Assembly: GCF_000247815.1 (NCBI RefSeq)
Contig: NC_021686.1
Coordinates: 5,922,537-5,986,536 of the forward strand
DNA: 64,000 bases
Origin: Ficedula albicollis
Lineage: Eukaryota; Chordata; Aves; Passeriformes; Muscicapidae
Direction: 5' to 3'
Below the pieces are notes generated by a model. It was not told the origin of the DNA. It made no database searches and was given only the letters and a program-made list of their open reading frames with translations. A program made the translations under genes and the position numbers. Below, in pieces: positions 12,841 to 26,640 of the stretch (position 1 is the first letter of the stretch; every line of letters begins with the position of its first letter).

Positions 12841-13275
12841 TGTTTGAGGCCTTGAAGTGGCTACCTAGAGCAGAGGCTAGCCAAGGTTAAGAGGATAAAA
12901 GTTGGTGTTTATTAAAGACCTTCAATAGATACACCTGGGGCAGTCAGAAGCCTCTGAGAGGGGCTACACCCAAAATGGACAAGAGTTTTTCACATAGATA
13001 TGAGTTTGGGCTGCTTACATATCAGAGGTTAATTGTCCAATTATACCTTCAGGTAATGAAGTCATATTCCCCTGGTTTGCTTCTCCTCTGATTCGTCTTT
13101 GTTTGTTCCTTTTGGGGCCTGAGGCTGTGATGGTGTCCTTGGCTCTCAGGCCTGCAAGGATGGTTTTGTCTGACCAAAATGTGAAGAGAGCTCACTAACA
13201 CTCTACATGGAGTTCAGAGTTATACCCTAAAGCAGTACAGGATCTGAAAGAAGAAAAGCTAAAACTTAAGGCATC
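12841..13275 (-). mobile_element. LTR-like endogenous retrovirus remnant, antisense
   Basis: The segment starts with TG at 12841. Its complement carries an LTR-like AATAAA context (plus-strand GTGTTTATTAAAGACC near 12905-12925). The order of motifs (AAGAGGATAAAAG, TTAATTGTCCAATTA, CTAACACTCTACATGGAG, CCCTAAAGCAGTACAGGA) resembles LTR sequence I associate with songbird genomes. I found no target-site duplication or clear CA end, so the right boundary is approximate and the copy may be partial. No retroviral coding sequence is nearby. Confidence 0.45.
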
Positions 13276-13317
13276 AGTATGGAATGGAAAGGCTTGTGGT
13301 GTCAGTCAGGAATCCCC

Positions 13318-13470
13318 AGGCTGTGTCCACAGGGACCCAGCTCCCCAAGGGGGATCCAGGGATCCAGGAATGCCGTTCCCCAAGGGGGATGCAGGGATCC
13401 AGGGATCCAAGGGGGATGCAGAGATCCAGCTCTCTGAAGGGGATGCAGGGATCCAGCCCCCCAGGGACCC
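13318..13470. repeat. Imperfect minisatellite based on GGGGGATGCAGGGATCCAG
   Basis: Motifs GGGATCCAG, AAGGGGGATGCAG and GGATCCAAG recur with variable spacing (roughly 18-30 bp) across about 150 bp. Both strands stay open through it because of composition, not because of a gene. Confidence 0.75.
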
Positions 13471-15481
13471 ACAGAATGTCCCACAGCCTCTGGGACAGGT
13501 GCCACCCTCAGCTCCGAGCCTTCAGTCCTTCACTGAGTGTTCTCCAAGAAGATTAATGTGAAAACCAGGTGCAGCTGCCAGTGATAAATGGCACAATGTG
13601 TTCAGATAAAAACCTCAATCTCCATTATACTATTTTTAAGAGGTCTGTTAGCAACGTAAGCACTCGTGGAAATAGTCTTACATCTGACATGTGTCCCTGA
13701 ATAGGTGCCAGTGACTTTGTGCTGACACATCTTTGCACCCAATCATGAAATTCAGTGCAAGATTTTTTTTAGCCTTAAATTAAATTAAGCTCATCTGTTT
13801 CAGAGCACTTGTCTTTTATGACGTTACTTCATTTAAATCCAGATCCCAAAGCAAAAAGGGAATTTTTAATTTATTATTAGAAACGCAAAAGGAGGCTCTT
13901 AGAAGATCCTTGGTGTTAAAGTTGTAGTCTTAGTGCTCTGCAAAGAGAACCAATAATCAGGCACAGCAAGTAACAAATACTCACTGCATATCATTTCAAT
14001 TAATTACTCAGACAAAATCTATCTAATTTCTTTCCACAGTGCAGAGTATTTTCCCCAAACCATTGGCTTTGTTGAAATCATGGACATCCATTTGGAAAGT
14101 CTTCGTTAATAAGCATGGCCCACTCAAACCTGAGCCAAGAAATACAATATCATATAAAAAAAATTTCATAGCTGGGCTTAGATGTTGCAGCTACTGTTGG
14201 ATTGGTATTGAGTTCAGAGGAAATAAAAACAGACATTGTCCCTTAATGGGCATTTATGGTGAAAGTGCAGAGTTAAGCAGCCAGGCATACTTTCTCCCAT
14301 GCTTGTAGATATTTATCCTCTTAGCACTGCACAGAAACTTTAAAGGCTGCTTGATGGAAGGCAGATGTGCACCTCCAGCTCCTTTCCTGGAAGTACAAAC
14401 AGGTCCTTCAGCTACTGCCAGGCAGGACAGGCTGCTAAAATATTTGATGCATTTTGCACCTCCTCAAGAATCCCATTATTTCCTGTAATTGAAACTGTAT
14501 CTGAAATTGTTTGGATGGCATATAATAGTCAGAAAAGCAGTACTAGATGCAAAGCAGAGAATGTAATGCTAACATGAGATGAAGCTGGCTCTGGGTCTTG
14601 TAATAATATATATCATTAGCTATCCTAACTGACATAAATGAGAGAATAAAAATGCTATTCCTCTGTAATAGTTGAAAGAGGAGAAAATACCATGCTTTTC
14701 AGGAGCTTCTGTACCTTAAGGCAAAACAGCTTTTTAATGCTTTTCCATGGATTTGATATTAGGTTTTTTCCCATTACACGGCTTAATAAAAACAAGGTTC
14801 ATGTGCCACTGAGCAGCACGGTTCCAAAATGCTTTTATGTCAAATAAATTAATAGCTTTTTTAGGTTCCCATCATGTACCTTCATAAGTAGTGTCTTCCC
14901 TGAAAATTAAATGGAGGTGAAGAGGCAAACTGAGAAATCCTGACTGAGCCAGGCAAACACCTGAAAAACAGAGGTTCAGTTACAGCTTAGAAGAGGAAAC
15001 TGGAAGGTGAACTTAATTCCCAAATTGCTGTGGCAAATTAAAGACAATAAGTGAGCACACAGTCCCAAAAAGGCTGTGGATCCACACAGAACATGGGGAT
15101 GGGCTGGGCCAGCCAGAATTGTGTGAAAGGGACCTACATGGCTGGGAAAATTGGTGGAAAAAACAAATGGCATTTCTCAGTGACATGAGACTACAAGAGG
15201 GCGTTAGGCACTTTTCTGCATTTGGTTTTCAGTAGCAGTCCCCAGATGACTCCTAACAGACAGTAAACTAAAGTAATTAATTATATAGATATGGATGGGT
15301 AGAGGAATGAACAGTAAAGGAACTGGTCCTGTCAGTGATTAGAACAGTTCAAAATGTTTTGATATAAAATAGTCATTTTGATTCTGGATTCCATCTAAAC
15401 AAAGCAGATATTTCAATTTATTCAATTTCCTTTTATTTCTGTTTTTGCTTTTGGTTTTGGGTTTTTGGGTTGGTTTTGGTT
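13471..15481. other. Unique noncoding DNA, nothing recognised
   Basis: AT-rich sequence whose short ORFs have no resemblance to known proteins. T-rich text occurs at 15430-15480 just before the next tandem duplication. Confidence 0.5.
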
Positions 15482-15616
15482 GGGTTTTCTGCCAGACCAT
15501 TTCTCATTCTGGGTATCCCAATTCAGAGGAACTCAAGCCATCTTGCATTTGGGTTTTCTGCCAGACCATTTCTCATTCTGAATATCTCAATTCAGAGGAA
15601 CTCAAGCCATCTTGCA
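15482..15616. repeat. 69-bp tandem duplication
   Basis: GGGTTTTCTGCCAGACCATT at 15482 recurs at 15551. The copies differ near the middle (CTGGGTATCCCAA versus CTGAATATCTCAA). Confidence 0.9.
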
Positions 15617-16699
15617 GAACTGTATCAAATCATTGAAGCCTCCATGTTTGTGAAGCACATTTCAGAAACACACATTTTAATAAGGTTTTTAGTTCTGGAT
15701 ATTAAGACTGGATGAAACAACCAAAGTGATATAACTGAAACAAATGGTTTCCACAAAATATTCTGCAATGAGACCAGATTTTATCATCCTGAAGCTTTCA
15801 TTAGAATGAGTGCTCCAAGTTGTGCCCAGTTCTGCAGTTCCAGTCATGTGCTTGCTGCTCAATATTTGCATTCAGTCCCACACTTCATTTATGACTGCAT
15901 ATCTTTCTGGTTTAAATCTCTTCCAAACCTTTTACAGTCCTTTAAAATACTTCTTTGGCTGCTTCATTCCTCTCATGGTTCCTGAGTTTCACCGTGGTTG
16001 CTGTGGTGAGGTGGCAATGGCACAGGATGAAAAGGCAGAGAAATCCAGACCCTCCCTGCAGGAGCAGAACATTCCAGCATTTCCCATTTCCCTGCTCATG
16101 GCAGGGAAGAGCCACTGAAATGAAAATACCAGACCTGAGTCAGTGGCAAGCTGTGGGCTGACCACAGTAACTGGTGGTGGGTGCAAGTGAGGAATCACAT
16201 CCCTAGGAGTCAATAAATGTCATTAAGGGTCTTTTGTTCTTATTTATGTGACAGTTAAATGTGTGATCCCCCTGAGTGTGTGGAAACAGGATCAATGATG
16301 AACTTCAATCCACACAATCCCTTCTTATGTGAGACATAACCTTGGCTGTTAGCTCCCAGATCAATCAATAACCTATTATCTCGTGAGCTAAGAAATAAAC
16401 ACTGCCTCTGGCCACTATTAATTAGGACAGCCAGGGAGGCAGAGACCAGAAGATGTGTGATGTTGTTGTTCCTGATCATTTGAACCACACAATGAAGCTG
16501 AACTGAGAGGATTTGGTTTAGATTTTTGTTAGTGGGCAGATTCTTTTCACTTGTTGTTTTGTGAGTTTTTGAGAAGGCAAAATGAGTCTTCTTCTAATAT
16601 GATCCATTACTTCTTTTAAAAAGAGCAAAGTTTTGACAGTGCAGAATTGGTTATTTTCCTTGACTTGAAGCAATTAGGTCTCTGATTGTAATTGTAATA
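15617..16699. other. Unique noncoding DNA, nothing recognised
   Basis: No exon, RNA gene or transposon was recognised. Frames on both strands are short and overlapping. Confidence 0.5.
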
Positions 16700-16739
16700 T
16701 ACTGTGGACATTAACCCTAACCCAGCCAAAACCAGGACA
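16700..16739 (-). mobile_element. Possible avian LTR terminal fragment
   Basis: The complement begins TGTCCTGGTTTTGGCTGGGT and continues TAGGGTTAATG. This matches the 5' terminal phrase of a common avian LTR family as I remember it. Only about 40 bp fit and the rest of the element is absent or too decayed to see. Confidence 0.4.
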
Positions 16740-19700
16740 TCCCTCCAACAAGCACAAGGAAAACATGAACAGAAATGCAGCCAGTGCACTCTTCCAATAA
16801 TTAACAGATAACTCTCTGTTACTAAAAGGAAATTCCTGATAATTAATTGAAGACACGATGTTCTATTGCTATTCCTGTTTTCATTTCAATAAAATCAGAG
16901 AGCAGTCACGTGGATAAATATCCCCGTTTGTTGCCACTGGCCCTTAGGCCATTCAGTTTCCCCACAATGTGAACTTCTTGACCCCTGCTCTGTATTTTAC
17001 TGCTGTGAATTCATTTAATGACAGATACAAAACCAGTTGCAGCAGGGTGTGACCTGATGCAAACACAGTCAAAAATGTTGGCTAGCTCAGCTTTGCTTGC
17101 AACGTTTACCAAAGCTGTGACCACTCCTGGATAATTAAATAAGTTAAAGATAACGCATTTGTGTATGTGCTGGACATTTGTAGATCTCTGTCAATAGCTA
17201 GCAAAGCCTTGATATGTACAGCTTTTGGTTGCTTTTCTAAGCATTTTCTCTTGAACGTGATTTATGGGGCAGTTGTTGCAAGATGAAGCCTGGACAAAAC
17301 ACATTACTCACAGAAATCAGGAACAATTCTTTGAACAAAATCTCCCCATCTGTGACAAAGCAGAGAGCAGACTGCCCTGCCACTGACCATAGAGGTGCAT
17401 AGAGTACTAAATTCTTTGTATGTAAATTCTTTCTATTTCTTTATGCTCTATGTCAAGGGCAAATGTAAAGTGATTTTATTCTTTTTTAATCTATCGAGTC
17501 AAGGTGCAGTTACTGCAAACTTGGTTCTATGTGCACCAGTTAATAAAGATTAAATTTATAACAGCGCTGTACATTTTCTAAACGAAAGCTCTCCCTCCTG
17601 CTCATGAAGGATCTTATTTCAGGATCAGGGCAGGAAGGGAACAGCACTGATGGGGCTGACCCATGAGAGTCACCAGGATTTTGGTTCCTGGCTGGACTGG
17701 GCACACAATTCCCACAGTGCCAGAAAAGGCAGCAAGCTCTGGCTGACACTGTTATACACACAGGTGTTTGTGTAGGCATTGGGAAATAGGTATCAATTTA
17801 CCTAAATATTGGCAGCTCCACTGATGGCAATATTTGGGCTTTGGGTTGAAATAAATTCCGTGAGATTCCAGAGCTGAACACTGTCTGTGCTCTACAGACT
17901 GAGAGCTGGGCAGTGAGCAGCCCTGGGCATGGAAGTTTGGTGGGTTCCAGCTGTATGAATATCACTCCTTTACTACTCTTAAGTTGCTTTGAGCCTCTAA
18001 CCCTTCTGAAAAAATCCATCTTGGATTTTTCAGTGCGTGTATTCTGGGAAATTAAATTATTCCAAAACAAAACATAGTTTTAATTTAAAGGAGGAAGAGC
18101 TGGCCTGACATAACTGGCACCAGCGAATTCAGGAGAGCCAGAGCTGCTGCAGTGTCATCCTTGATATTTTCTCTTCTTAATCCTTTCATTCTGTTTACCA
18201 GACTTGTGTCAAATGAAGTCTGTTGTTTTGCTGTCATAAAGTTTCCTTAAAAAAGCCAGTGGCATGAAAGTAATTCAAATAGTGACTGCAGCCTTTAATT
18301 CAGTGAGGGCTGGAGATATGAAACATTTTCTTTGACATATGTTTTTTTGCTGTATAATCATCTGTGGGGCTTGCTTTCCAAGACAGAAAAGTCAGATTTC
18401 TGACATTTATCTGAAAAGCATAAGGAAAAAATGTATTCATTTATTTACAGTTACACACTCACGGTGGTAAGCCAGTTGTGCCAACCAGCAAGGAAGTCAA
18501 ATTCAATTTGATATGTGCAATCTGCACGATGTGTAAATCCTTTGTGAGTATCCCTGGCCTTGAATTCATCCTGAGCCTTTCAATATTTCTTCCATTAGCC
18601 CCATCATTCCCTCAGTCAAAGCTGGTCCAGGCAGGAGCCCAGATAAACCAGGACATGGCTAATTGAGTTTCCTAAGCCAATTTCTGTGGAAGGCACAGGG
18701 CTGCTCTGTAGAAGTCCTGCTTTAGCTCCTGAGCCTTCACCAACCTGTGCTGTGTCCAGGAGCAGAGGCAGAGGCTCAGGAGGAAGCAGGACCAGCCCTG
18801 GGGAGCATGGCTGGCCATGGAACTGGGATATCCCCTGCAGGTCAGTGCAGCATTTTCACTAGAGAGGGACCAGCTTCTGGGGAAACAACAGACAGGGATT
18901 TGATTTGGCAGGCAGTGGGATGTGGCTGCATCTCCTGAGCCACCACGCTCTCTTGAAAGAGGCTGTTTGTGCTGATGACAAAGGTTTATCACAGCTCTGG
19001 ATTTTCTGTTCCTTTCTTTTATGCATTGGGTTTATACCTCCGTATTTTGCATATCTCACTTCTCAGATCTCTGAAGATCTATTGCCCATAGCAATACTAT
19101 TAATATTAATAGCAAACAATCATATTCTTGTCTGTTGAAGGCGAGAAGTTCCTTCATGCTCTTTTAGGGATTGCTGAGCACTAATTGACTTTTATATAAT
19201 ACCAGTTAAATGCTCCTGATTCCATTGTGAAGGGGAGCTGATGCACAGAGAATAACACTGCAAACTTCTGGCCAGAGATAAGCAAGGTGAACTCCCACTC
19301 AATGAAAAGTGTTGTACAATGTACAGTAACATTTCAGTTGGAAGCCCTCAAACAGTAAATTACATAGCACTCATATCTCTTCAACAAAATGTACTTTTCA
19401 GTATTCAGGAATTTCACAGTGGATACATAAATTTAAGCAACCTTTAAATTTCTTCTTCCTGTACTCATGTGGGTGTGAAAAGTCAGAATGGGAATTTCTT
19501 TTGCAATCATGTCAAGTGAGGAAGTTGATACATATTTATATGCATACACATGCATAAACACCGTTTAGCTGTTTCAATTTGCACTAAAAAATTCTCTGAG
19601 TATGAAAATTTTGTTTTCGGTGCCTAAGAATAAAATCTGTCTTAGGGAATCAGCAATCTGTAGGAAATCTGCTATTTATCTTTGAAGGCTCCTCAGTACC

Positions 19701-22056
19701 GTTATGGGCCTGATCTCCTAGTGACTCTTTTAGTCCAAGCACCCAAACCCCTCACTCAGAGCCATTACTCTTGGTAAAGTAGCTGATGGGTTTTTTGATG
19801 CCTTCAACACACATCCTTTTCACTTAACACCTCATTTCTCTTATCATCCTAATAAAAAAAGGTGCAGGATTTCCACTGAGTGCTGCAAAATTCTCAGTGC
19901 TTCTCTTCTGCCCATTGCTAGATTGGTATCTATGGTCCAATCCGAGGCATTAGGTGACCTGCCATTGATCATAACTCTGTAACTGTCTTTTCTGGTGCTG
20001 CTCAGCATCACTTCTTTCCTATTCAGCAAAGAAAAAAACCCCCAGGGCCTGCAGCTCCTCACTCAGGTGGAAGAACGTTGGGCACATGGGCCCTGAAGAC
20101 TGGGACACCTGGGGATGCTCCTCTTGGGATGTTCCCTGAGAGCCAGAATCCTGAATGCAAATGTCCTCAGGCAAGGCTGGAATACCTTCTGCCTCTGGGG
20201 ATGGGCAGACCTTAGACATGGGATGAATTTAAAGTTTGAATTGACCCTGTTTGAGGTCAAGAAAGTGAAAAGAGGGAGTGAAAGAGAATTGTTTTTATTG
20301 CGAGTCACAGGTGCTACGTGTCTGGTGATTAAACACAAAGAGCTGGACCTGGTAATTTATGAATATATATTTGACCTTTCTGCTGCTGAAACCCAAAAGT
20401 TTCATGTGACTCAATTGCACAAAGTGGTTCTGATGAGCTGGGGAGCACTAGCTGGACAAAAGCAAAAGAGCAGCACCTAATTGAGCAAAGTGTATTACCC
20501 AGATGTGAGTCAGACAACACTGAGGCACACAGCTCACGGGCCTGAGGAATAAGACAAAGTCAGGGATTACCTGGTGCCTGCTAAGGACAGGCAAATCACA
20601 CAAGAATCTGAGAACTCAGCTCCTCCCTCACCTGTCTGTACCATGGAGCTCTCAGGCAGGTTGCCAAGTGGGAGGCAGCTGCTGAAGGACTCACATCATA
20701 ATAGTTAAATATCAGAATGGTTTGAAATTATAAATGACATTTTGTAACTCTAAAGGTGTTGCTCCCACTGCTCTGGGAGTACTACACTGGCAGCTAAAGG
20801 ATTGCCCACATGAGTTGAAAGACACTTGGGTTCCAGAGAGCACGATTGCATTACATCCATTTTGTACCACAAAAAAAAAATCTCAGCCAGCCATCTCTGC
20901 ACCTCTGAAACACCAGTTTCACCAGCCTGAAAGCTGTTCTGAATCAAATCATCTGCAAGAAGGAATTGAAATCGAAGGAAATAGGATTGAGAGCTGAAAA
21001 CTGTTTAGAGACATTTTATTTGATGTCCAAAAAAACCAAAAATTCACAGTAAGGATGGAAAAGTGTGTAACTTCAACAAAGGCAAGCTGAGATCATAGAG
21101 GAAGTTAGAAAAAAAGCAGCAGTGAAGCTGTAACAGATGGAAAGCAGGCGACTGTGAAAATTGTTAGTATATATTAGCAGCTAGGAGCTATCTATGAGAT
21201 GAGAGAGGCTAAATGACACTAGCAGGAAGTTTTGAGCAGCTGAGCTGCAGGAACTGATAAAAATGACAGATATCCTGGGATGTTATTGCATGGAGTGGGG
21301 AGAGGTGTCAGTGGTGATGCAGTGAAGATGAGGCTGAGCTGGCAGGAGGCATCAGGTCCTGCCTCATCCCCAGGCTGGCACTGGGTTTTACCTGGCAGCA
21401 TTATGTGACGTGTATAAACAGTGTGCCCAGCCCCTGGGGCACTTCTCCCCGAAGGATGTACTGACTGCTGAGCCACCCACCTGTGCTTCCTCAAAAATCT
21501 GCCCTGGGAATCTCTTTTTCCCTTTGGGGCCCTGACTTCCTCTTCATGTCCTGTGAATGTCCATTTGCAGCATGGTCCAAGGCAGCAAAGCACTGATGTG
21601 ATGAACAACTCCCAGCTTCCAGAGAGCCTGGCCTGGGAGGTTTGGGTTGGAGCTGGGGGAGGAAGAGGAGCTGTGAAGGAGCTGTGCTGCTCCCTGTGCC
21701 ACTGCACCAGCTGAATTACAGAGGACGGGTGCTGATGCCATCTCCCCCCTCCTGCAGCTATGCTCTAAAACAAAGCAGTAACAAATGCTGTTGCTGCATC
21801 CTGGGCATGACTTGAGCTGGGGTTAGGTTGCAGCCAGCTTGTAGTTACTCCAGTTGGTGAGCAAGGATGGCAATATGAGAGCAAGGGAGAGCTGGGGATG
21901 GGGGGAGAAAGGCTCTGTCATACCCAGCTCCTGGGGCATCAGTCCTGAACAGTTAGCTCACATTTACCAACCACTGTGTCGAGGTTGCAACACTATAATT
22001 CCTGCTGGTGCCTTTAGCAAGTGAGATAAATCTCATTTTTACTGCACACAGCTATC
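16740..22056. other. Long stretch of unique noncoding DNA
   Basis: I see no convincing exon, RNA gene or interspersed repeat. Open frames of 100-160 codons (20115-20480 plus; 21219-21707 minus) match nothing known; the second lies in a GC-richer patch at about 21300-21720. The stretch 20200-20420 reads like slowly evolving noncoding sequence (few simple repeats, AT-rich homeodomain-like motifs), but no alignment is possible here. Confidence 0.45.
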
Positions 22057-22090
22057 TGTGTGTATATACATATATATATATGTGCATGTG
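22057..22090. repeat. TG/TA/CA microsatellite
   Basis: Alternating purine-pyrimidine tract: TGTGTGTATATACATATATA, then TATATGTGCATGTG. Confidence 0.85.
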
Positions 22091-25000
22091 GGAGTAGCTG
22101 TAGGAAAGCATGAACATACAAAGAGAACAAGCACATACACTCAGAATCATTACAGGCTCCTTTTTCTCCAGTAAGGAAAGCACTCACAGAGACTGAGAAC
22201 TCAAGTAAACTAAATCTTTAGGCAAGAACAGAGGAAAACAGAATCTGGAAGGGAACCCACAGAATAATTAAACATCCCTTTCAAAGCCATGGAAGCCATC
22301 TCAATTCATTAAGTACATATGGCTGGCACTAACCCAGCAGTGCAGGCATAGACAGAGGCTGGCTTATGGAGAGACAATAATCACAGAAACACAGCTAACA
22401 CCATAAACACAGAAAGCACTGTCCAAGAGGCAGCCCAGTCCTGTCAGCAGTGCCAGGGTTGGTGACATTTTCGGTTTCAAGCATTCAGGGAATCTCACAG
22501 GAGAGAGCCTAACCAGACTAGAGTGTAAACCCTCTAGATAATAAACAAGGTAAAGATATAAATCTGATCCTGCTGTCCTACTCTGCTGCCAGAGCTCTCA
22601 TTGGGAAATCTTTCTCTTTCAGTCTAAATTGGTCTAAGTGGAGCTGCATTGCTGAAGGATTACCATGGAGAAGAAACTATTTCCAAACTGACAAGAATGT
22701 GGAATCAGATGAACAGAGAGAGCTGATTCAATTTCTGCCTGAACTCCAGGATCACTGTTGGAGGCCTGGCTGCCTAAGGGAGCAACACCTCTCTCTGCTG
22801 CTGTGTCTGAGGGCACAGCTGTGATTCTCAACCACCCTGTCATAGCACAGCTACATTCAGACTCCTAAGAGAGGTTTAACTGATTAATTTAATTATTATT
22901 TTCTGTCTGTTTAACAGTGGTCTTCATTGCAGGCACCCTTAGGACATCCTGAGGTTTTGCGGGAGCCTCTGGCTCTCCTCCCTCGCTGGATACCTTTGGC
23001 AGTACCAGAGGTTGCTATTTACTGCTATTCCTTCAGAAGACCTGCACATGCAAATAGTGCATAAAATGATAAAAGATTCAGTAAGCTTTCAGAAAGAGAA
23101 CATTATTCATCTGCTCAGAAACATCTGGACATTTCAGGAGTCCTCCTAAATTTATGGAGTCTACTCAACAAACCTAAGTTTTTACTCAGGGGTAAATAAG
23201 CCATTCTGGGGGCTTTGCCAGGCACCTTCTCTCCCTCTCCTGTCTCTGCAAACAATGAATAATGCATCTTCCCAGCTCACAAGCCAGCAGCATTAGCCCC
23301 TTGTTTCCTTTTGGATATTTTTGGATATTTTTAGGAGCTGCTGCTCCCTGCTCCTGGTGCCTGAAGGCAATGGGCTCCTGCAGCCCAGCAGGACACAGGC
23401 CCAGCATCCCAGCTCCCCTCTGCACTGGGGAAGGGGCTCCAGCCCCCCAGGCAGGAACCCTGGGCTGCCAAAAATAGCCCAGCTGTGCTGCTTGCCCAGG
23501 AGCTGCTGCTGGCTGCACCAGGTCAGCCACAGAGACAGTGCTGCAGCCTGGAATGTAGGATGCTGGCCAGGGAGGAAGTTTTTCTTATTTAAGACTGCTG
23601 CTGTCAAGAGAAACTGAAATAACAGCCCATCTGAGAAGAGGTCAAGAGCTGAGCCAAACCTCCTGGAACAAGAGGAGGTTGGAAATATATGCCAGGATCT
23701 GGAGCAGCTCTGAAACATTTCACAACAGGAAAAGGAGAGGGAGAAAGAAAAAGAAAAGGATTATTTGAATTCCTTTTCTAAATATTTCCTTCAAGAAAGA
23801 ATTCCCAAAAACTTCTGGCAGTCAGCACTTCTCACAGCTCGGAGCTGCCCCAGCTCAACAAAACTCAGCTCAACCCTTACCCTTCTGGTTTTCGCAATGC
23901 AGAATCTCCCTGCTCACCTCAGATCCCTTTCCAGATTTAATCCTAATAGAGCAGGGGTGCCTTGCATTTGTCCTTTCTACTGAGCAATGCTTTTATGAAG
24001 GTACTTCTCAGATTATCTTCACTTTGCCCAATATTTTTTCCTTCATTATATTCTTCATCATTTTTTTAATGCAGGAAAACAAGTAGTAAACCCACTAGTG
24101 TTTTAAGAAGCACTCAGAACTGCCTCCACTTTGTTGTCATTGGTAGGATTAGAGTTTCTTTAAAGCCCTGCTTCTGAAAAACCTCCCTCTGCCTTATGTA
24201 CTGCACAAGTGACCCAAGCCTTACTCTGTGCTCTTAGAAAAGCAGTCCCTAGGAAGATTAAAGCAGCTGGGATTTGGCAAAGGAGAAATTGTCTCATTAT
24301 TTATGTTGCAATGTTGAGACACAGGATACAGACACATTAATACATTTCTTCATGAATTGTTATTTGCAATAAGGGACAAAAACAAAGAGAGCCAGCTTCT
24401 GTCATATTGCCTTTGCTTTGCTGTGAATACCACCTAACCCACATAGTGATTAACAGACTGCATGGGTTTAACTGGTAATTACATACATTATTTGCATAGC
24501 ACACTTCAGCCCATGTTTATTGTTCTTGCCTTCAATATTTACTTCCAGTAGAGACAGTAGGTAATTAGTTTCATAAAACTTGTGTCTGAGCAGATTCAAT
24601 TATAACAGATCAAGAAATACTGAATTCACCTTTGAGTTTACGCATTTTTAAAGCAGAAATGCTAACATGTCTCTAAAGAGTCAGTCAGTGCTCGTTAAGG
24701 GCTAACACTCTTTCTGAGCTTTGCTTGGCTCTGCTCTGGCTCCTGCCCGCCACAAGCGATGCCCTTTCAGCAGTGTGGGGTTGTGAAAGCTGGGCAGGCA
24801 GCAGGGTTGAACACCCAACCATTTCTGTTATTAGCCTGTGCCCTTCTCTGTGCCCTTCCAGAGAGGATTTGCTTTCCAAGTCCTGATCTAGACTAGCAGG
24901 TGATTTTTCTGAGGTGCTGTGAGTGTTGGTCAGTCCCATCTTTGAACACACAGACACCAGTGAGGCTGCAGGGACTTCTGCCTCCACCTTGGGGCACTGG

Positions 25001-26640
25001 CAGGGCTGCATCAGGGGGTTTGATACATTCCTTTGCTGCAGCACAAGTGATCTCACCTGTTAGAGCAGCAGGCTTTGAGAGGTCACAGGGGTTCCAGGCT
25101 CAGGAACCCTTGCAGGCAGCACTTGCAGCCAGCTCAGCTTCCCAGGCTCTCTGCTGGCATGGGCTCCCTCACTGCTGCCTGATACTGCTGCTCCCTGTGG
25201 TCTCCTTCCACACCAGATCCCTCAGCCTAACATGTTTTACCTTTCTGGTGAGCTGGGAGTTATGCTGGGGGACAGCTCACCCTCCTTTGAATGAAACTGT
25301 CATTTTCACAAAGAAGAAAGGGGATTTTCCTGCTTCTATAAGCAATGGGCATGTCTGCTGCCTTACCTGTCCTTGACAGGTAGATAAAAAGACAGATAGA
25401 GAGATGATAGTCAACAGTTCTTTGCCACTTGGGACCATAAGTATTTCCCTTTGGGAAGCTAGAATATGTTTTAGCAGCTGTGGAGATGGATAACAATTCT
25501 CTGGGGAGAGCAACTTTCAGGCATTGCCTGGCTGTTAGTAAACACCTGTTCCCAAATCTCTCCCAGAGCCTCAACTGATGCTCACACAGCCCTTCAGGTT
25601 AAATCACCTTTGGGGGGCTGGCACTGCAGTATCTCAATGTCAAGGGCACTTTTGTATCATATACTTTATATCAATCCAGCATTTTGCTGGTCTTCCCCCA
25701 GAAAACAGTTTTATGAGAATAGTTTTTCATTGCATAGGCTCAAAACAGCATAAATTCTTCCACTGCTGTGCAAGTATCTTCTCTAGAAACACTCTGGGTT
25801 TATTTTCAGGGTATATGGGTGGTGGGGGAAAGGGACAGACTAATGTTCTATTGCCTCTGTTTTCCTGTCTGATTTGATTTGGTTTTGTCTCATTTTGTGT
25901 TGTTGAAAAGTGTTTTTTTCAGAGGAGGGGAGATGTGGGTGCACTGATGCACCTGTGTTTCACTTGTAAAAGCCAGCAGATGTTTTTGAATCCCAGAAGA
26001 AGGAAGGCAGCATGGCAAATTCAAACTGGAAAACATTCTTGCTGAGCAACAGCTAGAAAAAATTGAGTAGTATTCAGACTCACAGCTAAAGAAAGTTTTC
26101 TAATCTCATTGTCCTTTTGGCAGGTTTATCTAATATCAGTCCAGACTACAGCAAAGTTATAACAAGTTTTAAAAGAAAAAAATAAAAATAGGGAAGGAAT
26201 TAAGTGTATTCTCAGAGATGCCATGCCTGAGTAGGTTATAAACTTCAGAAGTTGTGTTTCTCCATTACAGCCAATGGAAAGATGTCATCAAAAGCAAAGG
26301 AAGTAGATTCCTGCAACAAGCAAGCCTGTTTCCAAAGATAAGGATATGCTTATTTCATAAACATTTGCCCTAGGAAGAAGGTGCAACAGATTGAAGTCCT
26401 GAAATGATAAGGGGCCACTGATTTTATACATGCCTGTCATCAAAATTGAAAATAGTTTATAGGTCTTCGTGTTCAAAACAGAATCCAATGCTTACATATA
26501 CAAGGGTTATCAGGCTTTATTGAAAAATCTTCCTGTACCCAAGAGGATTTATTTTCCTGCTCATTATAACACCAACACAAAAGATGCCATGAGAGTAAAA
26601 GTCCTGAGAAATTACTTGCAGGGGTAAGTAAATAAAAGGG
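22091..26640. other. Unique noncoding DNA with GC-rich patches
   Basis: Nothing recognised as gene or transposon. GC-rich, CpG-poor patches lie near 23330-23560 and 24700-25220 and keep several frames open by chance, including on both strands of the same DNA. A 10-bp direct repeat TTTTTGGATA occurs near 23310-23332. Confidence 0.45.
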